From Avibacterium avium (lineage in GTDB: Bacteria > Pseudomonadota > Gammaproteobacteria > Enterobacterales > Pasteurellaceae), in NCBI RefSeq assembly GCF_900454535.1, contig NZ_UGSP01000001.1:1361501-1425500 (forward strand): a stretch of 64,000 bases of DNA, in the 5' to 3' direction. Under the pieces are notes generated by a model. It searched no databases. It saw nothing but the letters and a program-made list of their open reading frames with translations, and had not been told where the DNA came from. Of the stretch, positions 35,313-45,742 are shown in pieces; position 1 is the stretch's first letter, and each line of letters starts with the position of its first letter. The translations under genes and the position numbers were made by a program.

Positions 35313-37072
35313 TAATTAATATCCTGTTTACGTTGTGCAAGAAGTTCTGCGAAAAATCCGTTATTTTGTAATTGGGCAAAATTGCCTTGTTGAACGATTT
35401 GTCCTTGTTGCATCACAAAAATGCAATCGCATTGTTTCAGATCTTCAATGCGGTGCGTGATCATCAAGGTGGTTTGTTCGCGGCTAATTTTTTGCAAGGC
35501 GGAAAGCACCAGATTTTCAGACTGTGCATCAAGGCTGGCGGTAGGTTCATCAAGTAACAATAAATGACGATGACGCAATAAGGCGCGGGCAATGGCTAAA
35601 CGCTGTGCTTGCCCCACGGAAAGCCCTATGCCCCCTTCTTTGATTTCGGCATCTAGCCCTAATTTATCCGTAAATACGGTAGCCTGCGCTTGTGCTAAGG
35701 CGTGCTGAATTTGTTCATCGCTGGCTTGGATACCGCCTAAGAGTAGGTTTTCACGAATCGTGCCTTGTAATAGCAAGGGATTTTGCCCCACCCAAGCAAT
35801 CGCACTGCGCCATTGGGTTTTATTAATTTGATTGAGTTCAATACCATTAATTTTCAGGCTGCCTTGATAGTCTAAAAAGCCGAGTAGGGTATTGATTAAT
35901 GAGGTTTTCCCTGCACCACTTTGCCCGACTAAGGCCGTATGACTTTTAGCCGGCAGATGAAAATTAAGAGATTGGGTGAGCGGTTTGCCTTGTGGCGAGA
36001 GTACCACCAGATCTTGCGCGTGGATTTCAACCGTTTCATTTAACGTGAAATCTTGGCTTGCTTTCGCTTCATTTAAAATTGGCTGTTCTAAAAATTCAAC
36101 AATAGCATCAGCCGCGCCAATGGCTGCTGCGCGGTCGTGATAATAAGTGCCAAGATCACGCAGAGGCTGATAAAACTCTGGGGCTAGAATTAAGCAGAAA
36201 AAGCCAATAAATAAGGTGATTGGCGTGCCATAAGCGCCGAAATCAAGCTCGCCCAAATAACTAAAACCAAAATAGACGGCCATTAGCGCAATGGAAATCG
36301 AGGTGAAAAATTCCAACACCGCAGAAGACAAAAACGCCATTTTCAGCACGTCCATTGTGGTTTCGCGGAAATCTTCCGTGGCTTGTTCAATATGCGCGGT
36401 TTGTTCTTCCGTTTTATTGAATAAACGTAAGGTTTCTAGCCCGCGCAGGCGATCTAAAAATTGACCACTTAATTTTGCCAAGGTTTGCATATTTTTTTGG
36501 CTGCTGTCGGCGGCGGCGATCCCAACCAAAATCATAAAAATTGGTACGAGGGGCGCGGTAACGAGCAAAATGAGTCCCGCCGCCCAATTTAGCGGAAAGA
36601 CGGCAATTAAAATAATAAACGGAACGATCACCGAAAGGGCTTGTTGGGGTAAATAGCGTGCGTAGAAATTATGTAGATTTTCTACCTGTTCTAACATTAT
36701 GCTTGCCCAACTGCCAGCGGGTTTTTGGTTAATCATTGCTGGGCCAACTTGATGTAATTTGGTAAAAATTTGTTGGCGGATAAAATGTCGTAATTTTTGA
36801 CCGCACTTGAAACCAAGGCGTTCGCGCCAATACAAAATAATCGCACGCAAGCCAAAGCCGATTACTAAGGCGATAAAATAACCGATTAAATTTTCCCTTG
36901 CGGTTTGTGCCATAATGAGCTGATGTAATAGGGTGGCGAGCAAGTAGGTTTGTGCAACTAAGATCAGAGATGAAAGGCTAGCCAATAAAATATTTAGGCT
37001 AAGTAACTTTTTTATGGGTTTTTGTTGGGCGCGTAGCCATTTTTGTAGGTGTCGTTGGCGAGCTTTATCCAT
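35312..37072 (-). CDS. cydD: ABC exporter subunit CydD
   Basis: Partner of CydC, 586 residues (E. coli 588). Membrane domain with hydrophobic helices at about 20-60, 130-180 and 235-300, then the ATPase: Walker A GQSGAGKTS, signature LSVGQAQRLA (S-V-G variant of LSGGQ), Walker B LLLLDEPTASLD, VTHR replaced by ITHR. The heterodimer exports cysteine and glutathione to the periplasm for redox balance. Upstream trxB is on the same strand, 80 bases away with a terminator between, so cydDC probably has its own promoter. Confidence 0.95.
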   Translation of the reverse strand: MDKARQRHLQKWLRAQQKPIKKLLSLNILLASLSSLILVAQTYLLATLLHQLIMAQTARENLIGYFIALVIGFGLRAIILYWRERLGFKCGQKLRHFIRQQIFTKLHQVGPAMINQKPAGSWASIMLEQVENLHNFYARYLPQQALSVIVPFIILIAVFPLNWAAGLILLVTAPLVPIFMILVGIAAADSSQKNMQTLAKLSGQFLDRLRGLETLRLFNKTEEQTAHIEQATEDFRETTMDVLKMAFLSSAVLEFFTSISIALMAVYFGFSYLGELDFGAYGTPITLFIGFFCLILAPEFYQPLRDLGTYYHDRAAAIGAADAIVEFLEQPILNEAKASQDFTLNETVEIHAQDLVVLSPQGKPLTQSLNFHLPAKSHTALVGQSGAGKTSLINTLLGFLDYQGSLKINGIELNQINKTQWRSAIAWVGQNPLLLQGTIRENLLLGGIQASDEQIQHALAQAQATVFTDKLGLDAEIKEGGIGLSVGQAQRLAIARALLRHRHLLLLDEPTASLDAQSENLVLSALQKISREQTTLMITHRIEDLKQCDCIFVMQQGQIVQQGNFAQLQNNGFFAELLAQRKQDIN

Positions 37073-37110
37073 AATTCTGCGTAAAAGGGTTAAGTAAGGT
37101 AATAAGGAAA

Positions 37111-37147
37111 AAAGAAAAGCGGTGCATTACGGCAATAATGCACCGCT
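37111..37147 (-). terminator. Terminator of trxB
   Basis: Perfect 12-bp stem AGCGGTGCATTA / TAATGCACCGCT with a 6-base loop; the minus strand continues into TTTTCTTTTTT. Located 6 bases after trxB and before cydD. Confidence 0.75.
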
Positions 37148-37152
37148 TAGGT

Positions 37153-38142
<990 letters not shown>

Positions 38143-38172
38143 CTATTATAGAGCCTTACGCCGTTAAATTCA

Positions 38173-39024
38173 TTAATAGAGTAGTGAATAAAGCAATCGG
38201 CGGTATTTATTGGTAATCGGATCGTTATTGCCAATAGCAGCCAGAATAGATAAAAACTCTTGTTTCACTTCACCATTCAGCACGCCTAAATCTTGCTTTA
38301 ATAAGCCGAATAATAATTCCAAGGCTTCTTCATTGCGGTGCGCTTGATGTAGCTGTAACGCCAGTTTTAAGGCCACTTCAGGGCTTGGATTATTAGCGTA
38401 TTCGGCTTGTAATTGCTGAATTTCTGGCGTGTCTGCGGCTTTAATTAATAATTCAATTTGCGCTTGCAATCCTTGCCAACGGCTATCGCGATCTTGCAAT
38501 GGAATGCGGTTTAAAATTTCCTGCGCTGGTTCAACGCGTTTCATTGCAATATAGGTTTCTGCATAAAGCAGGGCAATATCGCTGTTTTTGTGATCGGAAA
38601 GCTCCCACGCGTCTTTTAGCAGTGGCAAGGCTTGCTCATAGTTTTCATTCGCTAGAAAATCTAATGCTTGGGTAAATTTAATCTCTTCTTCTTTTGGCAA
38701 GATCAGGCTTAAATGTTGTTCAAGGGTGGCGTCATCTAATGCCCCTTGGAATGCATCAAGGGCTTGCCCATCTTTAAATAAATAGGTGGTTGGCAAGGCT
38801 TGAATACGAAACTGCGTCGCGACCATTTGTTCGGTTTCACAGTTAATTTTGCCTAATAAAAATTGCCCTTGGTATTTTTCCGCATAGCGTTCTAGCACGC
38901 TCAAAAACGCATTAGATTCCCCGTGGCTTGGCGCATAAAACACAAGCGCAACAGGTTTTTGTTGGGTTTGTTGCAAGATCTCGGTGAGATTTTGTTCGGT
39001 AACATCAATAAGATAAGCTGACAT
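38173..39024 (-). CDS. ybbN: Thioredoxin-fold/TPR chaperone, YbbN/CnoX type
   Basis: 283 residues from the ATG at 39024, with a thioredoxin fold (about 1-105) and a TPR-like helical C-terminal domain (about 115-283; ALDFLANENYEQALPLL, ALQLHQAHRNEEALELLFGLL). These are the two parts of E. coli YbbN/CnoX, a chaperone active under oxidative chlorine stress. The redox site is lost: the segment is FYAPSHGESNAF with no cysteine where CxxC or SxxC is normal. The frame opens 19 codons earlier (39081) but GTGGAGTGAAA before 39024 and homology to MSAYLID support the shorter form. A partner of trxB by position. Confidence 0.83.
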   Translation of the reverse strand: MSAYLIDVTEQNLTEILQQTQQKPVALVFYAPSHGESNAFLSVLERYAEKYQGQFLLGKINCETEQMVATQFRIQALPTTYLFKDGQALDAFQGALDDATLEQHLSLILPKEEEIKFTQALDFLANENYEQALPLLKDAWELSDHKNSDIALLYAETYIAMKRVEPAQEILNRIPLQDRDSRWQGLQAQIELLIKAADTPEIQQLQAEYANNPSPEVALKLALQLHQAHRNEEALELLFGLLKQDLGVLNGEVKQEFLSILAAIGNNDPITNKYRRLLYSLLY

Positions 39025-39236
39025 TTTCACTCCACGTTTCACGCTAATTTGAGTTACAAAAATTGCCATCGATTGTAACAAAAGTGCGGTGGTTTTTGTA
39101 AAACTTTTCTTGTTTAATTGATCTTAATAATAAGTAGCAAGTGGGTTAGTGCTGTTAGAATTTGAAAAGCCAGAGAGCAAGCTTTGCGCATTAAACGCAC
39201 AATAAATGTAAAAGCAAAGTAAAGGTGAACAAAAAT

Positions 39237-39252
39237 TGTGCGTAAGATCACA
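39237..39252. promoter_or_regulatory. CRP-cAMP binding site upstream of cstA
   Basis: TGTGC-GTAAGA-TCACA, one mismatch from the consensus TGTGA-N6-TCACA. It ends 86 bases before the cstA start. In E. coli cstA is activated by CRP, so the site fits established regulation. Confidence 0.6.
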
Positions 39253-39338
39253 TAAATTGCAACAATATATTTACAGTATTTTTACTCTTGTTAAACTTGC
39301 GTGCGGATTTTTCCATCATTAATTTATGAGGTTCTCTT

Positions 39339-40826
39339 ATGTTATGGTTTCTTTCCTGTGTAGCCTTGCTTTTGCTTGGTTACTTCTTTTATGGTTCCGT
39401 TGTGGAACGGGTTTTTAAAATTAATCCAAATCGTGCAACGCCAGCTAACACAATGGCAGATGGGGTGGATTATGTACCAATGTCAAAAAGAAAAATTTGG
39501 CTTATCCAATTATTAAATATTGCAGGAACAGGCCCGATTTTCGGCCCAATCCTTGGGGCGTTATATGGCCCAGTTGCAATGTTGTGGATTGTGTTTGGTT
39601 GCATTTTCGCCGGAGCGGTACACGATTATTTCTGTGGAATGTTGAGTGTGCGCAATGGCGGTCAATCTGTGCCTAACCTTGCGGGTAAATATTTAGGTGC
39701 GCCAGTGAAGCACTTTATGAATGCCCTTGCTCTTGTGTTATTGATTCTTGTTGGGGTGGTGTTCGTTATTTCACCTGCGAGCTTATTAACTAACTTAACC
39801 GTAGATAATTTAGGTGATGCGTTCAATTTAGAAAGCAAAAGCACTTTGGTTGTTTGGACTGCTATTATCTTTGCTTACTACATTGTGGCAACCTTAGTAC
39901 CAGTAGATAAAATTATTGGTCGCATTTATCCAATCTTTGGTGCGCTATTGCTATTTATGTCGTTCGGTATGTTATTTGCTTTATTATTTGAAGATAAAGC
40001 CTTATTCCACACCGTAGGTGAAATGAGCTTCTCGAAATTCTTCGAAAATATGAATCCAAAAGGTTTACCAATTTGGCCATTAATTTTCGTGACCATCGCT
40101 TGTGGTGCGGTTTCAGGTTTCCACGCAACACAATCGCCACTGATGGCACGTTGTATGAAAAATGAAACAGAAGGACGTTTTATTTTCTATGGCGCAATGA
40201 TTGGTGAAGGGGTAATTGCCTTAATTTGGTGTATGGTAGGTTTAACTTTCTACGATAGCCCAGCATTAATGAACGAGGCGATCACAGCAGGCACACCGTC
40301 AAAAGTGGTGTATGATTCTGCAACCCATATGCTTGGCTATTTCGGTGGTATTCTGGCTGTGCTTGGTGTGGTGATCTTACCAATTACTTCTGGGGATACA
40401 TCATTCCGTGCAGCACGTTTGATCATCGCAGAGTTTTTCAAAATTGACCAACGTAACTTAATCAAACGTTTAATTATTGCTATTCCACTATTCGTGTTAG
40501 GTTTCATTATTTCTAAACTTGATTTCCAAGTGATTTGGCGTTACTTCGGTTGGGCGAACCAAACGACTGCAATGGTAATGTTATGGACTGCTGCCGCGTA
40601 TTTATATCGCTATCATAAATTCCACTGGATCTGCACGATTCCAGCAATCTTTATGACAATGGTATCTGCGACTTTCCTTGCTTACGCAAAAATCGGTTTA
40701 GGCTTAAGCTACGATGTGTCTGTTTGGGTAGGTACAGGTTTAACTGTAGTGGCAGTGATTTGCTTCTTCACCTTGCTAAAACCAATTGCCAACGGTGATC
40801 CAGATTCTGAAACAGTGAAAAGCTAA
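39339..40826 (+). CDS. cstA: Carbon starvation protein CstA-type transporter (short form)
   Basis: Inner-membrane pyruvate/peptide transporter family, 495 residues with about 12 or more hydrophobic helices. N-terminal LLGYFFYGSVVERVFKINP, the conserved IAGTGPIFGPILGALYGP and FHATQSPLMARCM are family hallmarks. It is the short class (about 480-500 residues); E. coli CstA and BtsT are around 700. Pyruvate uptake by related proteins is established in E. coli; here it is inferred. A CRP site and a start after GAGGTTCTCTT support starvation control. Terminator follows. Confidence 0.9.
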   Translation: MLWFLSCVALLLLGYFFYGSVVERVFKINPNRATPANTMADGVDYVPMSKRKIWLIQLLNIAGTGPIFGPILGALYGPVAMLWIVFGCIFAGAVHDYFCGMLSVRNGGQSVPNLAGKYLGAPVKHFMNALALVLLILVGVVFVISPASLLTNLTVDNLGDAFNLESKSTLVVWTAIIFAYYIVATLVPVDKIIGRIYPIFGALLLFMSFGMLFALLFEDKALFHTVGEMSFSKFFENMNPKGLPIWPLIFVTIACGAVSGFHATQSPLMARCMKNETEGRFIFYGAMIGEGVIALIWCMVGLTFYDSPALMNEAITAGTPSKVVYDSATHMLGYFGGILAVLGVVILPITSGDTSFRAARLIIAEFFKIDQRNLIKRLIIAIPLFVLGFIISKLDFQVIWRYFGWANQTTAMVMLWTAAAYLYRYHKFHWICTIPAIFMTMVSATFLAYAKIGLGLSYDVSVWVGTGLTVVAVICFFTLLKPIANGDPDSETVKS

Positions 40827-40846
40827 GAAAATTAGCTGAAACTTAT

Positions 40847-40882
40847 CCGCACTTTGTCTTAACGATAAAGTGCGGTTTTTTT
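40847..40882 (+). terminator. Terminator of cstA built from two inverted uptake signals
   Basis: Perfect 9-bp stem CCGCACTTT / AAAGTGCGG with an 11-base loop and TTTTTTT. Both arms are uptake signal cores. Confidence 0.82.
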
Positions 40883-40908
40883 ATGCCTATTTTTTGGATT
40901 TTAGACAT

Positions 40909-41030
40909 AAAAAAACCGCCACACTAAATCTAGGTGGCGGAGAGGTCTTAAATAAGAAACTATTTAAAAAAGACAACTGCAATTTGCAGTGCACTAGCAT
41001 TTACTAAGACTAGCGTTAGAACAGATAGTT
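40909..41030 (-). ncRNA. Candidate small RNA on the minus strand between cstA and rplY
   Basis: The minus strand carries a full intrinsic terminator (CCGCCAC / GTGGCGG arms at 40934-40940 and 40916-40922, then seven T) although no minus-strand protein gene lies upstream before the rplY region. A -10-like TAAAAT on the minus strand (41038-41043) would start a transcript near 41030, about 120 nt long, ending at this terminator. The -35 is poor. The interior contains hairpins (GCAATTTGC, TAAATA...TATTTA). No open frame. Size, position between convergent/divergent promoters and the orphan terminator point to a small RNA; no known family recognised. Confidence 0.4.
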
Positions 41031-41100
41031 CAAAAATATTTTAGATTTTTTGTAAGAAAAATTAAATCGATATAAATCAACGGTATTAGCACAATTCTAT

Positions 41101-41129
41101 TTGATTTAAACGCAAGGATTGATTATAAT
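41101..41129 (+). promoter_or_regulatory. Promoter of rplY
   Basis: TTGATT (41101-41106) and TATAAT (41124-41129) with 17-base spacing, giving an 88-base leader before rplY. Confidence 0.65.
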
Positions 41130-41165
41130 CCGCCGTCTCAAAGATTCTTTGAGCTTGATTTTGTG

Positions 41166-41192
41166 AAATCGCTGGGTCGCCTGCGATTTTTT
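41166..41192 (+). terminator. Terminator-like hairpin in the rplY leader, possible attenuator
   Basis: AAATCGC (41166-41172) pairs with GCGATTT (41183-41189), followed by T run to 41192, all before the start codon. An upstream hairpin CTCAAAG/CTTTGAG (41138-41154) could compete or precede it. Ribosomal protein leaders often carry autoregulatory structures; here a role is inferred. Confidence 0.45.
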
Positions 41193-41223
41193 CGATTAAC
41201 TTTTTATTAAAGAGAATACAATT

Positions 41224-41511
41224 ATGTCATTCAAATTTAACGCTGAAGTGCGTACAGCGCAAGGTAAGGGTGCGAGCCGCCGCCTGCGTCATAATGGTCA
41301 AATTCCTGCAATCGTTTATGGTGGGAATGAAGCACCAGTTTCAATCATCTTAAACCACGATGAAGTAAACAACGCTCAAGTACACGATTCTTTCTATTCA
41401 GACGTGATCACTTTAGTGATTGATGGTAAAGAAGTGGCTGTGAAAGTACAAGCAATGCAACGCCACCCATTCAAACCAAAATTAGTTCACATTGACTTTA
41501 AAAGAGCATAA
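41224..41511 (+). CDS. rplY: 50S ribosomal protein L25
   Basis: Binds 5S rRNA in the large subunit. 95 residues (E. coli 94), single-domain form without the Ctc extension. Seen: [37 protein letters not shown] and [15 protein letters not shown]. Preceded by a sigma-70 type promoter and a structured leader; start after AAAGAGAATACA. Followed by a strong terminator. Confidence 0.96.
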   Translation: MSFKFNAEVRTAQGKGASRRLRHNGQIPAIVYGGNEAPVSIILNHDEVNNAQVHDSFYSDVITLVIDGKEVAVKVQAMQRHPFKPKLVHIDFKRA

Positions 41512-41538
41512 TCTTTTAATTTAAACGAATCTGAACGC

Positions 41539-41568
41539 AAAGGCTCTTTGTTATGCAAAGAGCCTTTT
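41539..41568 (+). terminator. Terminator of rplY
   Basis: Perfect 12-bp stem AAAGGCTCTTTG / CAAAGAGCCTTT with a 5-base loop, then T. Confidence 0.8.
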
Positions 41569-41590
41569 GTCATCTATTATCTAGGCAAAA

Positions 41591-42436
41591 TTATTTTTCA
41601 AGATAACGTCTAAGACTATCCATTTGTTTTTCTGCTTCATTTATCCCTAATTCATACATCGCCTGAATTTTTCGCGGATCTTTTTCAATACGTTTGATAT
41701 GCAGATCTTGCGGTGGACGAATGACGAAAATTTTTCCTTCCTGTTCTAGCTTAATAATTTTCTCGATTTGTTGATTATAGTCTTCCGCTCGTTGAATAAG
41801 CTTTTCGGCAAGACGTGGATATTTTCGGTAGAACCAATTAATCAGCCATTTTGCTGACGGTTTTTTGCGATAATCTAAAGTGCGGGTCAAAATTACGATA
41901 ATTTTTTCGTAACCTAAGTTTTGACAAAAATCCAATGGAATACTGTCGGCAATTCCGCCATCTAAATATTTGTTACCATTAATTTCAACATATTGCGAAA
42001 CAAAAGGCATTGCGGAAGTGGCGCGTAAGGTTTCCATTTGTGCAAAAGGATCGGTGATTTTTACATATTCTGCTTGCCCCGTTTCAATATTGGTGAGCGT
42101 GGCGTAGAAATCGGTATTGGCTTGTTTGAACGCTTCGTTATCAAAGGGATCAAGGGTGAACGGCACTTGATAAAAAGCGAAATCCTTATTCACAATATTG
42201 CCTGTGGTAAATAGGCTCGTAAAGCCAAGATAGCGCTTATCATTCAAGTATTTTAGGTTATAACGAATAACACGCCCCGCTTGTTTAGAAGGATAATTCA
42301 CACCAAATAACGCGCCAGCCGATACGCTTACAATGCCGTCAATATGCACATTTTCTTTAAGAAATACATCAAGCACGCCAGCGGTGAACATTCCGCGCAT
42401 TGCGCCACCTTCTAACACTAATCCAACTTTCATCAT
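41591..42436 (-). CDS. Patatin-like phospholipase (YjjU type)
   Basis: Patatin-family lipid acyl hydrolase, 281 residues. The oxyanion hole is in VLEGGAMRGMFTAGVLD and the nucleophile serine in IVSVSAGALFGVNY (SxSxG rather than GxSxG). The catalytic aspartate lies in KYLDGGIADSIP (DGG). No signal peptide, so cytoplasmic or membrane-associated. The start is one of two consecutive ATGs (42436 or 42433); AAAAGG lies just upstream. An in-frame GTG precedes them at 42439. Substrate unknown. Convergent with rplY. Confidence 0.85.
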   Translation of the reverse strand: MMKVGLVLEGGAMRGMFTAGVLDVFLKENVHIDGIVSVSAGALFGVNYPSKQAGRVIRYNLKYLNDKRYLGFTSLFTTGNIVNKDFAFYQVPFTLDPFDNEAFKQANTDFYATLTNIETGQAEYVKITDPFAQMETLRATSAMPFVSQYVEINGNKYLDGGIADSIPLDFCQNLGYEKIIVILTRTLDYRKKPSAKWLINWFYRKYPRLAEKLIQRAEDYNQQIEKIIKLEQEGKIFVIRPPQDLHIKRIEKDPRKIQAMYELGINEAEKQMDSLRRYLEK

Positions 42437-42543
42437 CACACCTTTTGAAATTCAAAGGCTAGATGATAACACTTGGTTAGGGTTCATCAAGCAATAAATT
42501 TACTTTATAATGCCAGCCCATTAGATGAAATTAGGATAGAAAA

Positions 42544-43335
42544 ATGAAAATTGCCCTAGGTATTGAATATAACGGCAAGAATTATTTTGGCTGGCAACGG
42601 CAGGAGAGTGTTGCCAGCGTGCAAGAGCGCTTGGAAAAAGCCATTTCTTTTGTGGCGAATGAATACTGTCAAATTTTCTGTGCGGGGCGGACGGATTCTG
42701 GCGTACACGCAACAGGGCAGGTGGTGCATTTTGAAACTAATGCCATTCGCGCAGAAAGTGCGTGGAGTTTTGGGGTGAACGCCAATTTGCCCGATGATAT
42801 TGCAGTATCTTGGGCAAAGCAGGTTGATGAGGATTTTCACGCGCGTTTTAGCGCTACGGCTCGCCGTTACCGCTATGTAATTTATAACAATAAATTGCGT
42901 TCGGCGATTTTGCCAGAAGGGGTTACCCATTATCATCAGCCGTTGGATCACACATTAATGCACCAAGCAGGGCAGGCGTTGTTGGGGGAAAATGATTTTT
43001 CTTCTTTCCGTGCGGCACAATGTCAGTCCAATACACCGTGGCGAAATGTGCATCATTTGAACGTGATTAGACAAGGAAAATACATTATTGTGGATATTCA
43101 AGCCAATGCCTTTGTGCATCATATGGTGCGAAATATTGTAGGCAGCTTAATGGAAGTGGGGGCAGGGCGTCAGCCTGTGGAGTGGATAAGCTGGCTGCTT
43201 GCGCAAAAAGATCGTAAGTTGGCCGCGCCCACTGCCAAACCAGAAGGGCTTTATTTAGTGCAAGTGCATTATCCTGAACAATTTGCCATTCCGCAAAATG
43301 CGCTTGGGCCACTTTATTTGTCCGATCAGTTATAG
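42544..43335 (+). CDS. truA: tRNA pseudouridine(38-40) synthase TruA
   Basis: Converts uridines 38-40 of tRNA anticodon arms to pseudouridine. 263 residues (E. coli 270). The catalytic aspartate is D51 in [19 protein letters not shown], and [17 protein letters not shown] is the second conserved block. Start follows TTAGGATAGAAAA. Shares the region with accD and folC, as in E. coli where truA precedes accD and folC. A gap of 74 bases separates it from accD. Confidence 0.96.
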   Translation: MKIALGIEYNGKNYFGWQRQESVASVQERLEKAISFVANEYCQIFCAGRTDSGVHATGQVVHFETNAIRAESAWSFGVNANLPDDIAVSWAKQVDEDFHARFSATARRYRYVIYNNKLRSAILPEGVTHYHQPLDHTLMHQAGQALLGENDFSSFRAAQCQSNTPWRNVHHLNVIRQGKYIIVDIQANAFVHHMVRNIVGSLMEVGAGRQPVEWISWLLAQKDRKLAAPTAKPEGLYLVQVHYPEQFAIPQNALGPLYLSDQL

Positions 43336-43409
43336 CGTTTAAAAGCTAGAATCTTAGTGCAAATTATGGTGTAATAAGCAGAATTTTTTATGAATAAGAA
43401 AGGGTTAAA

Positions 43410-44309
43410 ATGAGCTGGATTGATCGAATTTTTAGTAAGAATACGGCATCAAACACACGCAAGGCCAACGTGCCAGAAGGCGTTTGGACAAAATGTACCT
43501 CTTGCGGACAAGTATTATATCGTGATGAATTAACGCGTAATTTAGAAGTTTGTCCAAAATGCGGACACCATATGCGTATTGATGCGCGCACCCGTTTATT
43601 GGCTTTATTAGATAAAGAAAGTGCGGTAGAAATTGCTGCAGATCTTGAGCCAAAAGACATCTTAAAATTCAAAGACTTAAAAAAATATAAAGATCGTTTA
43701 ACCGCAGCACAAAAAGAAACGGGCGAAAAAGATGCGTTAATCGCAATGGCAGGTACGTTATATGGTATGCCTGTGGTTGCTGCGGCGTCTAACTTTAGTT
43801 TTATGGGCGGTTCAATGGGCGCTGTAGTCGGGGCTAAATTTGTTAAAGCAGCGGAAAAAGCCATTGAAGACAATTGTCCTTTTGTCTGTTTTTCAGCCAG
43901 TGGTGGTGCGCGTATGCAAGAAGCATTGATTTCGTTAATGCAAATGGCAAAAACCAGTGCAGTCTTGGCAAGAATGCGTGAAAAAGGCGTACCCTTTATT
44001 TCTGTGCTAACGGATCCAACCCTTGGTGGGGTTTCGGCAAGTTTTGCTATGCTTGGCGATATTAATATTGCTGAACCTAAAGCCTTAATTGGCTTTGCTG
44101 GCCCACGCGTGATTGAGCAAACCGTACGCGAAAAACTGCCAGAAGGTTTCCAACGTAGTGAGTTCTTATTAGAAAAAGGGGCGATTGATATGATCGTAAA
44201 ACGTGGTGATATGCGTGAAACCCTTGCGAGCTTGTTAAGTAAACTTTCTAATAAGCCTTCTCCTTTTGTGCAAGCTGAATTAGTAGAAAATCTCCCTGAG
44301 AATGAGTAA
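43410..44309 (+). CDS. accD: Acetyl-CoA carboxylase carboxyltransferase subunit beta
   Basis: Part of the carboxyltransferase that transfers CO2 from biotin to acetyl-CoA to make malonyl-CoA for fatty acid synthesis. 299 residues (E. coli 304). Zinc ribbon with C29, C32, C48 and C51 at the N-terminus, then the crotonase-fold domain with [19 protein letters not shown] and [14 protein letters not shown]. Start follows AGGGTTAAA. Overlaps folC by 8 bases. accA is not in the window. One uptake signal lies within near 43619. Confidence 0.97.
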   Translation: MSWIDRIFSKNTASNTRKANVPEGVWTKCTSCGQVLYRDELTRNLEVCPKCGHHMRIDARTRLLALLDKESAVEIAADLEPKDILKFKDLKKYKDRLTAAQKETGEKDALIAMAGTLYGMPVVAAASNFSFMGGSMGAVVGAKFVKAAEKAIEDNCPFVCFSASGGARMQEALISLMQMAKTSAVLARMREKGVPFISVLTDPTLGGVSASFAMLGDINIAEPKALIGFAGPRVIEQTVREKLPEGFQRSEFLLEKGAIDMIVKRGDMRETLASLLSKLSNKPSPFVQAELVENLPENE

Positions 44310-45666
44310 TTTTAAATCTTCTTTAACAGCCACTTCGCCTTTGTCGCAGTGGCTTTCTTATTTGGAACAAAACCATTTTAAAGCCATCGATTTAGGTCTT
44401 GAGCGCATTAAATCGGTGGCAGAACAGCTTGATTTGCTCAAGCCCGCGCCTTTTGTGATTACCGTTGGTGGGACAAATGGCAAAGGCACAACCTGTCGTT
44501 TGTTGGAACAGATCTTGCTCAATGCGGGGTATCGCGTGGGCGTGTATTCTTCCCCCCATTTAATTCGCTATAACGAACGTGTTTGCATTCAAAATCAAGA
44601 ATTGCCCGATGAGCAACATAGTGCCTCTTTTGCCTTTATTGAGCAAAATAAAACCCAATCTTTGACCTATTTTGAATACAGCACTTTATCGGCGTTGTAT
44701 TTGTTTAAACAGGCTAAGCTTGATGTGGTGATTTTGGAAGTGGGGCTAGGCGGACGCTTAGATGCCACCAATATTGTGGATAGCGATATTACGGTGATTA
44801 CCAGCATTGATATTGATCACACGGATTTTCTTGGTGATACCCGTGAGCAAATTGCCTTTGAGAAAGCAGGGATTTTTCGAGCGAATAAACCAGCCATTAT
44901 TGGTGAGCCTGATGTGCCGAATACAATGCTGGAACACGCGCAAAAGCTGCATTGTCAGCTTAGTCGCCGTGGAGTAGAGTGGACATTCAGCCAAACCGCT
45001 CAAAGCTGGCAATGGCAAAGCGAACACAGTCAGAATGGCAAAAATGAAAGCAAAAAAGTGCGGTTGGAAAATCTGCCTTTTCCACATATTCCGCTAGCGA
45101 ATGCTGCCACCGCTTTAGCGGTGTTGCCTTATTTGCCGTTTAACATTACAGAACAACATATTCGTGAAGCGTTGCAAAATGTCCAGCTTACAGGACGTTT
45201 CCAACTGCTGGATAGCGCACAGCAACAGCGTTTAAGTGAACTGTTACATTGTAACGAAAAAGCCTTACCGAAAGTGATTATTGATGTAGGGCATAATCCA
45301 CACGCCGCAAAATATTTGGCAGAAAAACTCACCGCACTTAAACAACCGACACAACGTATTCTGGCAGTTTGTGGTATTTTAAAAGATAAAGATACCCAAG
45401 GCGTGCTTTCTCCACTGCTTGATGTGATTGATGAATGGCATTGTATTAGTTTGTCTGGCTATCGTGGACAACGTGGCGAAGAATTGTTAGCCGAACTTCA
45501 AGCGCTGGCGTTATCACAAAACAAAATGCTGGAAGCAAGCTCATCTTCTTCAATGGAGCAAGCGCTACAAAGTGCGGTGCAAAATTCGCAAGAAAATGAT
45601 GTGCTACTAGTTTTTGGTTCGTTTTATACCGTAGGGCAGTTGTTGGAATTGCTAGATAAAGCTTAG
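44302..45666 (+). CDS. folC: Bifunctional dihydrofolate / folylpolyglutamate synthase
   Basis: Adds pteroate to glutamate and extends polyglutamate tails of folate. 454 residues, in the Mur-ligase fold. P-loop [17 protein letters not shown], the omega/metal region [35 protein letters not shown] and [17 protein letters not shown]. It starts inside the last codons of accD, so it depends on accD translation. Three uptake signals lie within. Weak terminator follows. Confidence 0.96.
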   Translation: MSNFKSSLTATSPLSQWLSYLEQNHFKAIDLGLERIKSVAEQLDLLKPAPFVITVGGTNGKGTTCRLLEQILLNAGYRVGVYSSPHLIRYNERVCIQNQELPDEQHSASFAFIEQNKTQSLTYFEYSTLSALYLFKQAKLDVVILEVGLGGRLDATNIVDSDITVITSIDIDHTDFLGDTREQIAFEKAGIFRANKPAIIGEPDVPNTMLEHAQKLHCQLSRRGVEWTFSQTAQSWQWQSEHSQNGKNESKKVRLENLPFPHIPLANAATALAVLPYLPFNITEQHIREALQNVQLTGRFQLLDSAQQQRLSELLHCNEKALPKVIIDVGHNPHAAKYLAEKLTALKQPTQRILAVCGILKDKDTQGVLSPLLDVIDEWHCISLSGYRGQRGEELLAELQALALSQNKMLEASSSSSMEQALQSAVQNSQENDVLLVFGSFYTVGQLLELLDKA

Positions 45667-45690
45667 AGATAAGTTTAGAATTAGAAAAAA

Positions 45691-45716
45691 GGCATTAAAT
45701 TTCAGTTTAATGCCGT
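45691..45716 (+). terminator. Probable terminator of folC
   Basis: 9-bp stem GGCATTAAA / TTTAATGCC, followed by GTTTGTTTT; a modest poly-T tract. Confidence 0.5.
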
Positions 45717-45742
45717 TTGTTTTAGATTTATTTCAGAAAAAA

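Noticed and set aside
43388-43873. Minus-strand frame of 161 codons over accD
   Set aside because: Opposite a clear accD; serine/threonine-rich shadow without ribosome binding site.
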